Assembly (NCBI GenBank): GCA_017305815.1
Contig: JAFKJZ010000590.1
Location: 1-9,074, forward strand
DNA: 9,074 nt
Reading direction: 5' to 3'
From: Hyphomicrobiales bacterium
GTDB taxonomy: Bacteria; Pseudomonadota; Alphaproteobacteria; Rhizobiales; Kaistiaceae
The translations under genes were made by a program, and so were the position numbers. Positions 1-9,074 of the stretch are shown here, one piece after another. The stretch's first letter is position 1. Each line of letters opens with the position of its first letter. The notes beneath the pieces were generated by a model. That model was not told the DNA's origin, did not search any database, and was given only the letters and a program-made list of their open reading frames with translations.

Positions 1-1313
1 ATGAACAGCGTGGCGTTGCCACGGATGACGTCCATGATCAGCCGCTCATAGGCTTCGGGGCTGCGGACCTTGAAGGTCTGGGCGAAGCTCATGTCGAGCG
101 GCACGTGGCGCAGGCGCATGCCGCCCGGGCCCGGGTCCTTGATCATCAGCCAGAGCCGGACGCCCTCGTCCGGCTGCAGCCGCATGATGAGCTGGTTGGA
201 CGCGAGCTGGCCGGCTGCGCCCTCGAAGATCGAGTGCGGAACCGCCTTGAAGTTGACGACGATGTCGGAGAGGCGCGACGGCAGGCGCTTGCTGGTGCGG
301 ATGTAGAAGGGAACGCCGGCCCAGCGCCAGTTCTCGATCTCCGCCTTCACGGCGACGAAGGTCTCGGTGTTGGATTCGTCGTTGCCGAGTTCCTCGAGAT
401 AGCCCGGCACCGGACCGCCGGCCGAAGCGCCGGCCTTGTACTGGCCGCGCACGGTGACACTGTCGACGTCGCCATCGACGATCGGCTTCAGCGCGCGCAG
501 CACCTTGAGCTTCTCGTCACGCAGCGCATCGGCATCGAAGCGGCCGGGCGGCTCCATCGCGACGAGGCAGACGAGCTGCAGGATGTGGTTCTGCACCATG
601 TCGCGCAGCGCGCCGGCCGTGTCGTAGTAGCCGGCGCGACCTTCGACGCCGAGGCTCTCGGCGACGGTGATCTGCACATGGTCGATGTGATTGGCGTTCC
701 AGACCGGCTCGAACAGCGCGTTGGCGAAGCGCAGCGCCATCAGGTTCTGCACCGTTTCCTTACCGAGGTAATGGTCGATGCGGTAGATCTGGCTTTCCTT
801 GAACACCTTGCCGATCGAATCGTTCAGCGCGTTGGCGGAGGCGAGGCTCTTGCCGATCGGCTTCTCGATGATGACGCGGGTCTTCGGCGTCACGAGATGA
901 TGCGCGCCCAGGCCCTCGCAGATGATGCCGAAGAGGTCCGGCGCAACGGCGAGATAGAAGGCGCGGATGCGATCCTTGCCGCCTTCCAGCGCCTTGGCGA
1001 GTTCGGGCCAGCCGGCCTTCTCGGCGGTCGCGTCGATGGCGACATAGGAAATGCGCTTCAGGAACGAGGCGACCTGCTCCGGCTCGCGCTCGTCGGCGGG
1101 CACGAACTTCTCCAGCGCCGCCTCTGTCAGCTTCTGGTAGGCCTCGTCGCTCATCGGGCGACGCGAGCAGCCGATGATGCGGGCAACCTCGGGGATCTGA
1201 CCGTCGCGATGGCGATGATAGAGCGCCGGCAGAAGCTTGCGATAGGCGAGATCGCCGGTAGCGCCGAAGACGACGAGATCGAAGGGGTCGACGGCGATGA
1301 TGCGACTGGTCAT
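1..1313 (-). CDS. zwf: Glucose-6-phosphate 1-dehydrogenase, C-terminus cut by window edge
   Basis: This enzyme oxidises glucose 6-phosphate to 6-phosphogluconolactone with NAD(P)+ in the cytoplasm, the entry step of the pentose phosphate and Entner-Doudoroff routes. The first 437 codons are visible. The N-terminus carries the nucleotide-binding stretch VVFGATGDLAYRKLLPALY (about residues 14-32). The active-site signature DHYLGKE is at residues 180-186, and the likely catalytic base is H243 in MVQNHILQ. The frame is open to base 1. Family members are about 490 residues, so roughly 50 C-terminal residues lie outside. The start is the ATG whose complement is at 1311-1313; it has a GAGG ribosome site (complement 1320-1323) six bases upstream, and the protein begins directly with the Rossmann strand. 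It is divergent from the lactonase-family gene at 1519. pgl and edd often follow zwf in alphaproteobacteria, but that side is not in view. Identification is firm. Confidence 0.96.
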   Translation of the reverse strand, partial: MTSRIIAVDPFDLVVFGATGDLAYRKLLPALYHRHRDGQIPEVARIIGCSRRPMSDEAYQKLTEAALEKFVPADEREPEQVASFLKRISYVAIDATAEKAGWPELAKALEGGKDRIRAFYLAVAPDLFGIICEGLGAHHLVTPKTRVIIEKPIGKSLASANALNDSIGKVFKESQIYRIDHYLGKETVQNLMALRFANALFEPVWNANHIDHVQITVAESLGVEGRAGYYDTAGALRDMVQNHILQLVCLVAMEPPGRFDADALRDEKLKVLRALKPIVDGDVDSVTVRGQYKAGASAGGPVPGYLEELGNDESNTETFVAVKAEIENWRWAGVPFYIRTSKRLPSRLSDIVVNFKAVPHSIFEGAAGQLASNQLIMRLQPDEGVRLWLMIKDPGPGGMRLRHVPLDMSFAQTFKVRSPEAYERLIMDVIRGNATLF

Positions 1314-1518
1314 GAAATCCCTCTTTCCGGTGTCAGCCGGAGCTTCCCTGGTCCGCTGAGTGTCCTAATCAAATCCGCTTCATATGTTGAGCGAAAAAAT
1401 TAGAGCACCGAAATAAAATCCTTGCGACAAGAATTGCGTGTGATGGCTGCGGCGTCACGCTATGCGATTTTGGAAGCGTGGACGATACCCGCATCCTGCG
1501 GGCAAAGGGGAAAAATCA
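1314..1518. promoter_or_regulatory. Divergent intergenic region between zwf and the SMP-30 gene
   Basis: This 205-base stretch must hold the zwf promoter (minus) and the promoter for the plus-strand lactonase gene. It contains the most A/T-rich part of the neighbourhood (about 1369-1436). An imperfect dyad at 1417-1435 (arms AAT-c-CTTG and CAAG-a-ATT around CGA) could be an operator. I could not place convincing -35/-10 pairs in either direction, so the promoter role is inferred from the divergent layout. Ribosome sites are clear on both sides: GAGG for zwf, and AAAGGGG at 1504-1510, eight bases before the ATG at 1519. Confidence 0.45.
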
Positions 1519-2415
1519 ATGGCGGATCCGGTTTGCGTTGTGCCTGCGGGCGATCGTTGCGGCGAAGGCGTGGTGTGGCACGCCGCCGAGCAGGCCGTGT
1601 ACTGGACGGACATCAACCGCTTCCTCGTGCATCGATACGACCCCGCGACGAAGTCGACGCAGAACTGGCTGTTCGACGAGCCCGTCACCACCATCGGCCT
1701 GACCGACCGGCCCGGCACGCTGATTCTGGCGCTCGGCTCCAAGGTGATCCTCTGGCAACCCGGAACCGACGCGCGCACCGACTTCGCCCGTCCCGAGAAG
1801 AACACGCCCAAGGCCCGTCTGAATGACGGCCGGCCGGATCCGTTCGGCAATCTGCTCGTCGGCTCGATGTTCAACAATGTCGCTCCCGACGGCTCGGGCG
1901 TCGACATCACCGGCCCGGCTCTCGGCGGCCTCTATCGCGTGAACCAGGGCGGCGGCAGCGAGACGATCCGCTCCGAGATCGGCATTTCCAACACCATGTG
2001 CTGGGACGTCGGCCGCCGCCGCTTCTATACCGGCGACACGCTCAAGAACGAGATCTGGGCCTTCGACTATGATCCGACGACAGGCGCCGTCTCCAACCCC
2101 TCGACCTGGTTCTCGGGCTTCGAGCGCGGTTCGCCCGACGGCTCGCAGATCGACGGCGAAGGCCATGTCTGGAACTGCCGCTATCACGGCGGCTGCATCG
2201 TCCGTGTCTCGCCGGAAGGCAAGGTCTCGGGCGTTCTCGACATGCCGGTCTCGAACATCACCAACTGCACCTTCGGCGGCGCCGACCTGAAGACGCTCTA
2301 CATCACCACGGCGCAGGGCGGGAACGGCCCGCTCGAGCGGCTGGCCGGCGGCCTGTTCGCCGTCGAGCTCGACGTCGCCGGCATCGCCGAGAACGTGTTC
2401 AAGTTGGGGGCCTGA
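1519..2415 (+). CDS. SMP-30/gluconolactonase/LRE-family sugar lactone hydrolase
   Basis: This 298-residue predicted cytoplasmic beta-propeller belongs to the SMP-30 (regucalcin/gluconolactonase) family, whose members mostly hydrolyse sugar-acid lactones with one divalent metal ion. Residues matching the family metal ligands are E16 (in CGEGVVW), N158 (in ISNTMCWD) and D207 (in GSPDGSQIDGEG). R100 and N102 of RLNDGRPDP match the substrate-contacting pair. An in-frame ATG at 1462 would add 19 residues, but the ATG at 1519 is preferred: it has a strong AAAGGGG ribosome site and brings E16 to the usual N-terminal position. No signal peptide is seen. The gene diverges from zwf and lies 16 bases before the cysteine-rich gene, so those two may be co-transcribed. 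Its substrate is unknown. Gluconolactone, xylono- or arabinonolactone, or less likely 6-phosphogluconolactone are all possible. Confidence 0.88.
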   Translation: MADPVCVVPAGDRCGEGVVWHAAEQAVYWTDINRFLVHRYDPATKSTQNWLFDEPVTTIGLTDRPGTLILALGSKVILWQPGTDARTDFARPEKNTPKARLNDGRPDPFGNLLVGSMFNNVAPDGSGVDITGPALGGLYRVNQGGGSETIRSEIGISNTMCWDVGRRRFYTGDTLKNEIWAFDYDPTTGAVSNPSTWFSGFERGSPDGSQIDGEGHVWNCRYHGGCIVRVSPEGKVSGVLDMPVSNITNCTFGGADLKTLYITTAQGGNGPLERLAGGLFAVELDVAGIAENVFKLGA

Positions 2416-2420
2416 AAGAG

Positions 2421-2447
2421 ATCCGGGCTGCATGGCGCATCCCGGAT
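2421..2447 (+). repeat. Inverted repeat enclosing a start codon
   Basis: ATCCGGG (2421-2427) and CCCGGAT (2441-2447) form a perfect 7-base inverted repeat with a 13-base loop. The loop contains the ATG at 2432 of the cysteine-rich protein gene. A separate 10-base palindrome, CTCCCGGGAG, follows at 2451-2460. No T-tract follows, so it does not look like an intrinsic terminator for the upstream gene. It could present or shield the start codon in mRNA, or be chance in GC-rich DNA. Confidence 0.3.
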
Positions 2448-2998
2448 GCACTCCCGGGAGCAGCGCGCCGCCAAATTGCCGTTGCGGAAGGCTCGCTGTC
2501 ATCCTCGTCTTCGCCATCCCGCCAGCCATGGCGCAGGCGCCGAGCAAGGCGCAGCAATCGGCCATCCGCTCCGCCTGTCCAGGCGACTACAAGACCTATT
2601 GCGCCAGCGTTCCGCCGGGCGGAATGCCGGCGCTGAATTGCCTGCAGCAGAATGCCGCCAAGCTCTCCGACGCCTGCCGCACGGCGGTTCAGGCGGTCGG
2701 TGGCAGCGCGGCGGCCACGCCGCCTGCCGCCAGCGGAAAATCAGGAGCGGCCACGACCGGTACGGGCAAGACAACAGGCGCAGCCACCACGAACAAGGCG
2801 CCGGCAGCGGCAGCGCCGCCCGCTGGCGACATGGCGCCGCGCGAGGCCGGGCTGATCCGCCAGGCCTGCCGCCGCGATTTCCGCACCCATTGCCGCGGCG
2901 TGCCGATCGGCGGCGGCAACGTCATCGCCTGCCTGCGCGAGAACGCGGCCTCGCTGTCGCCGGGCTGCAAGAGCGCCCTCGCCCCGCTTATGCAGTAA
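2432..2998 (+). CDS. Exported protein with two cysteine-rich repeats, function unknown
   Basis: This 188-residue predicted periplasmic protein has a hydrophobic signal segment (about residues 20-34, LAVILVFAIPPAMA) and probable cleavage near AMA-QA (34-36). The mature part holds two related modules: AIRSAC...ACRTAV (about 45-86) and LIRQAC...GCKSAL (about 142-183). Their cysteines are at 49, 57, 70, 82 and at 146, 154, 167, 179. The spacing (8, 13, 12) is identical in both copies, implying an internal duplication and probably disulfide-bonded helices. The modules resemble the cysteine-rich GLG1-type repeat found in some small alphaproteobacterial exported proteins. An Ala/Thr/Pro/Gly-rich linker (about 90-133) separates them. 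The ATG at 2432 is the only upstream in-frame start that keeps the signal peptide; its ribosome site (GAAAGAG, overlapping the upstream stop codon) is weak. Function and ligand are unknown. Confidence 0.82.
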   Translation: MAHPGCTPGSSAPPNCRCGRLAVILVFAIPPAMAQAPSKAQQSAIRSACPGDYKTYCASVPPGGMPALNCLQQNAAKLSDACRTAVQAVGGSAAATPPAASGKSGAATTGTGKTTGAATTNKAPAAAAPPAGDMAPREAGLIRQACRRDFRTHCRGVPIGGGNVIACLRENAASLSPGCKSALAPLMQ

Positions 2999-3040
2999 GC
3001 GGGAACCCGCGATCCCATGATTGGCAGCCAGACATCAACA

Positions 3041-3061
3041 GGTCGCGCGGGATGCGCGATC
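3041..3061. terminator. Hairpin in convergent junction, possible bidirectional terminator
   Basis: TCGCGC (3043-3048) and GCGCGA (3054-3059) form a perfect 6-base stem around a GGGAT loop. In plus-strand RNA, a G-U pair and a G-C pair extend it to 3041-3061. It lies between the ends of two convergent genes: the cysteine-rich protein gene stops at 2998 and the GST gene at 3072. No good T-tract follows on either strand, so a terminator role rests mainly on position. A smaller dyad, GCGGG-AA-CCCGC, sits at 2999-3010 directly after the plus-strand stop. Confidence 0.35.
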
Positions 3062-3071
3062 TGACAGGCGG

Positions 3072-3719
3072 CTAGCCCGGGAACATGTCGAAATAGGGCT
3101 GCGCCTCGGCGAGAACGCGGGCAAAGGACGGCCGGTCCATCAGCCGGCCGAAATAGCCGGCGAGCGCCGGATGCGTCTCACCGAAGGGCTGCACCTCATT
3201 GGCATAGAAGAGCGCCGGCGCCGCCGCACAATCGGCGAGCGTAAAGGCCTCGCCCATCGCCCAGAAGCGCGAGCCCATCTCGCTTTCCAGCATGTCATAG
3301 GATGTGCGGAGCGTCGCCCGCGCCTCCCCCACCCCATACGGGTCGCCCTGCCCTTCCGGGCGGAGCTTGTCGACGACGATCTTCTGCATCGGGACGTGCA
3401 CGTAGTTGTCGTAGAAGCGGTCGGCGAGCCGGGTTTGCCACGCCAGTTCGGCATCGTCCGGAATGAAGCGCGTCGGCCCCGGATAATAGGTCGCCAGATA
3501 TTCGATGATGATGGTCGACTCGGCCACCTGCTGGCCGCGCGCCTGGTCCAGCAGCAGCGGCATCTTGCCGATCGGCCAGAGCGTGTTGAACTCGGCCCGC
3601 ACGGTCGGATCACCGAGGTCGAGGAAATGCGCCTTGAACGGCGTGTCGTTCTCGTAGAATGCGATCAGCGCCTTCTGGCAGAAGGACGCAAGCGGATGCG
3701 TATAGAGCGTGAGCGTCAT
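3072..3719 (-). CDS. Glutathione S-transferase family protein
   Basis: This 215-residue cytoplasmic protein has glutathione transferase architecture. The N-terminal thioredoxin-like domain (about residues 1-80) starts MTLTLYTHPLASFCQKA, where S12 or C14 is the candidate catalytic residue. It includes GKMPLL with the expected cis-proline P54, and the glutathione-binding E67-S68 in AESTIIIEYL. An all-helical C-terminal domain follows (about 90-210), including the helix with AFTLADCAAAPALF. Length is normal. The frame is open upstream to an ATG at 3854, but the start at 3719 is chosen because it has a GAGG ribosome site (complement 3726-3729) six bases away and begins directly with the first beta strand. 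The extra 45 residues would be Arg-rich and unlike the family. The substrate cannot be predicted. It is convergent with the cysteine-rich gene and downstream of the agl cluster, with no obvious functional link to either. Confidence 0.9.
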   Translation of the reverse strand: MTLTLYTHPLASFCQKALIAFYENDTPFKAHFLDLGDPTVRAEFNTLWPIGKMPLLLDQARGQQVAESTIIIEYLATYYPGPTRFIPDDAELAWQTRLADRFYDNYVHVPMQKIVVDKLRPEGQGDPYGVGEARATLRTSYDMLESEMGSRFWAMGEAFTLADCAAAPALFYANEVQPFGETHPALAGYFGRLMDRPSFARVLAEAQPYFDMFPG

Positions 3720-3798
3720 GGCCGGCCTCGCTTTTCGACACTTCCCGGTCCGCCCAGCCCGGCGACGGCATGGCCGGACGCGCGAACAGGACGACGGA

Positions 3799-3852
3799 CG
3801 CAGCCTGGCGGCTGCGCCGCGGGATAGATCAGCAAAGGCGTCGCTATCCCGC
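3799..3852. repeat. Two inverted repeats between aglK and the GST gene
   Basis: The 180-base gap 3720-3899 holds no convincing gene. It contains two perfect inverted repeats: GCGGGATAG (3819-3827) with CTATCCCGC (3844-3852), a 9-base stem with a 16-base loop; and CGCAGCC (3799-3805) with GGCTGCG (3810-3816), a 7-base stem with a TGGC loop. They lie 48 bases or more past the aglK stop in the direction of transcription, and upstream of the GST start. They may end or stabilise the agl transcript, or be an operator for the GST gene. No T-run follows, so a classic Rho-independent terminator is not supported. Confidence 0.45.
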
Positions 3853-3899
3853 AAGATCCAGCGTGACGAACCAGCGCCGTCGTGCTTCCGCGCGGCTAC

Positions 3900-4267
3900 T
3901 CAGGTACGGCGATAGGCGACGCCCTTTTCGTCGAAGACCTGCAGGTGCTTCAACGGCGAGGTCAGCGCGATCTGCTCGCCCTTGGCGAACGGAATGTCGT
4001 TTTCGAGCTTGGCGACGATCGGTTCGTCGGTGCCAATATCGACATAGACCAGCGTCACTTCGCCGAGTTGCTCGACGATATCGATGGTGCCGCGGAAGAT
4101 GGCGTCGTCGCCGGTGGTGATCTCGAGATCCTCCGGACGCACGCCGAAGGTGGCCTTGGCGCCCTTGGCTCCCTCGGGAATTGCCGCCTGCACGCGGATC
4201 GCCTCGCAGCCATTCGGGCGGACGGCGGCGTTTGCGCCGCCCGATTCGATCACGCAGGGAATGGTAT

Positions 4268-4271
<4 letters not shown>
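3900..4271 (-). CDS. C-terminal TOBE-domain fragment of aglK
   Basis: This 123-residue frame corresponds to the regulatory (TOBE) end of MalK-type ATPases. It starts NTIPCVIES where intact proteins read MN(F/T)IP, carries the typical [10 protein letters not shown] (about residues 42-51) and VEQLGE (66-71) motifs, and ends [12 protein letters not shown], close to the usual C-terminus. The only start at the junction is a GTG (complement 4269-4271) overlapping the upstream TGA as GTGA, a layout that permits translational coupling. Only a weak AGG lies about ten bases before it. Without the nucleotide-binding domain it cannot hydrolyse ATP, so it is best read as the detached 3' part of aglK. Confidence 0.6.
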
Positions 4272-4927
<656 letters not shown>

Positions 4928-4957
4928 GTCTGTTTCCTTCCCGTGCCCGTTTCTTGT

Positions 4958-6622
<1,665 letters not shown>

Positions 6623-6626
6623 CGGA

Positions 6627-7456
<830 letters not shown>

Positions 7457-7457
<1 letters not shown>

Positions 7458-8425
7458 TATCGGCCTCCATCGAAGTTGACGCGTCCGACAACGATGTAGA
7501 CCACCGTGATGACCGCAAGGATCAGGAACAGGAAGGTCGCGGCGGCCGAGCCATATGCGAACTTGTCGAAATCGAACAGGTTCTCTCGGGCATAGACCGA
7601 CATCGTCTTGGTCTGGGAATTGTTCGGCGTCAGCACGTAGATCAGGTCGAAGATCCTGAGCGCGTCGAGCATGCGGAAGATCACCGCGACCATCAGGGCC
7701 GGCCGGATCAGCGGCAGGGTGACCTTGAAGAAGACCTTGACCGGATGCACGCCGTCGATCTTGGCGGCCTCGTAGATGTCGCCCGGGACCATCTGCAGGC
7801 CCGCGAGGATCAAGAGCGCCATGAACGGCGTCGTCTTCCAGATGTCGACGAGCAGGACCGCGAACATCGCCGTGTCGGGATTGGCGGTCCAGGCGATCTT
7901 GCTCGAGATGATGCCGAGATGCATCAGCGCGTCGTTGATGATGCCGAACTGGTCGTTGAGCATCCAGCTCCACATCTTGGCGGAGACGACGGTGGGGATC
8001 GCCCACGGCACTAGGATGGCGGCGCGGACGATGCCACGGCCGCGGAATTCAGCGTTGAGCACGAGCGCCACGATGGTGCCGAAGATCGTCTCCAGCGTCA
8101 CCGAGACGATGGTGAACTTGACCGTGTTCCAGACGGCGCGCCACCAGATCGGGTCGACGAGCAGGCCGTCATAGATCACCTTGCCGCTCTTCAGCGTGGT
8201 GGCCGAGAAATAGTTCTCGAAACCGATCCACTGCGCCGCGCTGATATTGGAAAGCGACGCATCGGTGAACGAGAAATAGATGCTTCGCACCAGCGGCCAG
8301 CCGGCGACGAGGGCCAGCACCGCGAGCATCGGGGCCAGGAATATCCAGGCCGAACGCACCCTCTGGCGCATTAGGTCGGAGCGCATGCCCGCGACGGGCG
8401 CAGCAATGGTCTCGGCTACCGCCAT
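7457..8425 (-). CDS. aglF: Alpha-glucoside ABC transporter permease AglF (MalF-like)
   Basis: This 322-residue inner-membrane permease is of the MalF/UgpA sugar-importer type. Helices are visible at about 25-50, 100-124, 131-156, 186-212, 243-265 and 294-314. The EAA loop reads YEAAKIDGVHPVKVFFKVTLPLI (218-240, with G225), the docking site for the ATPase. The N-terminus lacks a cleavable signal and begins with a short basic cytoplasmic stretch, RSDLMRQRVRS. The start at 8425 has only a poor ribosome site. An upstream ATG at 8515 would add 30 residues, but these would be read through a region of strong inverted repeats and do not resemble the family, so 8425 is preferred with moderate certainty. 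It follows aglE after a 137-base gap with hairpins and ends overlapping the aglG start. Confidence 0.91.
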
Positions 8426-8471
8426 GTTCTCGGCTTTCGCTGTTGGGGCCGATAGCTCGGCATGAACGGAA

Positions 8472-8505
8472 CGGCGTGGCGAACCCGAGGGTATCCGCCA
8501 CGCCG
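8472..8505. repeat. Ten-base inverted repeat in the aglE-aglF gap
   Basis: CGGCGTGGCG (8472-8481) and CGCCACGCCG (8496-8505) are a perfect 10-base inverted repeat with a 14-base loop, itself holding a small ACCC-GA-GGGT dyad. It lies 46 bases upstream of the aglF start in the transcript, just after a second and stronger hairpin. Together they could reduce read-through or slow 3'-end decay of aglE mRNA. No T-tract follows. Confidence 0.6.
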
Positions 8506-8521
8506 ATTGGGTCAACGGGCG

Positions 8522-8549
8522 ATGCCGGCATTCGCGTGAATGCCGGCAT
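8522..8549. repeat. Twelve-base perfect hairpin after aglE
   Basis: ATGCCGGCATTC (8522-8533) and GAATGCCGGCAT (8538-8549) form a perfect 12-base stem with a GCGT loop, starting 13 bases past the aglE stop codon in the direction of transcription. Each arm also contains the self-complementary 10-mer ATGCCGGCAT, so the element is both an inverted and a direct repeat. Stable hairpins between binding-protein and permease genes are known to raise binding-protein mRNA levels in other ABC operons, for example the REP elements between malE and malF. That role is inferred here from position and strength. Confidence 0.75.
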
Positions 8550-8562
8550 GCAGGGGGCTGGA

Positions 8563-9074
8563 CTACCAGCCGCCGCCCTTGAGCTTGGTCAGCTTGGCCT
8601 CGAGCTGCTCGAGGTTGTCAGCCGCCGAACCGTTGCCGCTCAGCGTGTCGTGCGTGGCGGTCCAGAAGTTGGACGACACTTCGTTGTACTTGACCTTGGC
8701 CGGAGCCGACGGACGCGGCACGGCGTTCTGGAACACTTCCTTCCAGCGCGGGATGATCGACTGCTCCTTGGCGATGTCGGCATCGTCATAGAGGGCTTGG
8801 ATCGTCGGCAGGTTGGAAGCCTTCAGGGCCTTCAGCTTCTGCATTTCCGGCGAGGCGATGAACTTGACCAGCTCGATCGCTTCCTTCGGGTTCTTCGTGT
8901 ACTTCGAGACGGCCAGGTTCCAGCCGCCCAGCGTGGCGGCGGACTTGGCGCCCTCACCCGAGCCGGCCGGCAGCGGCACGACGTCGAACTTGTCCTTCAC
9001 GGCCGAGTCGGCGCCATTGCCGAGACCGTAGGCGTAGTGCCAGTTGCGCATGAAGACGGCATTGCCGGTTTGCC
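8563..9074 (-). CDS. aglE: Alpha-glucoside ABC transporter substrate-binding protein, C-terminal part
   Basis: The frame enters from the right edge and gives the last 169 residues of an extracellular solute-binding protein (family 1, MalE/UgpB-like). Recognisable features are GNAVFMRNWHYAYGL near the left of the visible protein, VVPLPAGSGEGAKSAATLGGWNLAVSKYTKNPKEAIELVKFIASPEMQK in the middle (the usual motif before the last helices), and a C-terminus ending KLKGGGW. Family members are about 410-460 residues, so the signal peptide and first lobe lie outside. It would bind alpha-glucosides in the periplasm and deliver them to AglF/AglG. The gene is first in the order aglE-F-G-A-K. The ligand is inferred from its neighbours, especially the alpha-glucosidase, not from binding residues. 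Confidence 0.9.
   Translation of the reverse strand, partial: QTGNAVFMRNWHYAYGLGNGADSAVKDKFDVVPLPAGSGEGAKSAATLGGWNLAVSKYTKNPKEAIELVKFIASPEMQKLKALKASNLPTIQALYDDADIAKEQSIIPRWKEVFQNAVPRPSAPAKVKYNEVSSNFWTATHDTLSGNGSAADNLEQLEAKLTKLKGGGW

Noticed and set aside
105..1403. 432-codon plus-strand open frame opposite zwf
   Set aside because: It is antisense to an intact zwf frame with NADP and DHYLGKE motifs. Its composition (Ala, Arg, Asp, Leu) is typical of a shadow frame.
1462..1518. N-terminal extension of the SMP-30 protein (MRFWKRG...)
   Set aside because: The ATG at 1519 has a much better ribosome site and matches family N-termini; the extra residues look like translated leader.
1516..2565. 349-codon minus-strand open frame opposite the SMP-30 gene
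   Set aside because: It covers the opposite strand of a gene with conserved family residues, and no domain is recognisable in its translation.
3021..3827. 268-codon plus-strand open frame opposite the GST gene
   Set aside because: It is antisense to the GST frame, shows no family motif and is Arg-rich.
7458..8006. Upstream extension of the aglG frame
   Set aside because: The extension lies inside aglF in another frame. The ATG at 7457 has GGAGG and the TAATG overlap, and gives normal family length.
8426..8515. N-terminal extension of aglF to an ATG at 8515
   Set aside because: It would be read through one of the two inverted repeats, has no good ribosome site and adds sequence unlike MalF-type N-termini.
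8472..8549. Possible CRISPR or insertion-sequence ends
   Set aside because: There are only two inverted repeats of different sequence, with no regularly spaced direct repeats, no transposase and no target duplication.

Overview
The window is high-GC bacterial DNA, dense with genes and strongly G/C-biased at third codon positions. Gene content and order point to an alphaproteobacterium, most likely of the Hyphomicrobiales (Rhizobiales). The right two thirds reads, on the minus strand, as an aglE-aglF-aglG-aglA-aglK cluster, the order known for the alpha-glucoside uptake operon of Sinorhizobium meliloti. As I recall, zwf lies close to agl in S. meliloti too. The genus cannot be fixed from this window.

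Layout from left to right. 1-1313 (-) holds most of zwf, glucose-6-phosphate dehydrogenase, whose C-terminus lies off the left edge. A divergent intergenic stretch (1314-1518) separates it from a plus-strand SMP-30/gluconolactonase-family gene (1519-2415). Next is a small exported protein with two cysteine-rich repeats (2432-2998, +). A convergent junction with a possible terminator hairpin follows, then a glutathione S-transferase-like gene (3072-3719, -). A 180-base non-coding gap (3720-3899) with two inverted repeats separates this from the agl cluster: aglK broken into two frames (3900-4927), aglA alpha-glucosidase (4958-6622), aglG permease (6627-7457), aglF permease (7457-8425), a 137-base gap with two strong hairpins (8426-8562), and the C-terminal part of the aglE binding protein (8563-9074, running off the right edge).

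Inferred joint function: AglE captures alpha-glucosides such as sucrose, maltose or trehalose in the periplasm. AglF and AglG form the membrane channel and AglK should power it. The cytoplasmic AglA would then release glucose, and after phosphorylation Zwf would commit it to the Entner-Doudoroff or pentose phosphate route. The lactonase-family gene beside zwf may act on a sugar lactone, but its substrate is unknown.

The most notable anomaly is aglK. A nucleotide-binding-domain frame ends just after the VGAP motif, and a TOBE-domain frame starts in a different phase with a GTGA overlap. About 20 conserved linker residues are missing between them. This is either a real deletion/frameshift that breaks the transporter ATPase, a split two-polypeptide ATPase, or a sequence error. 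I found no clearly new defence, mobile or CRISPR-like system.
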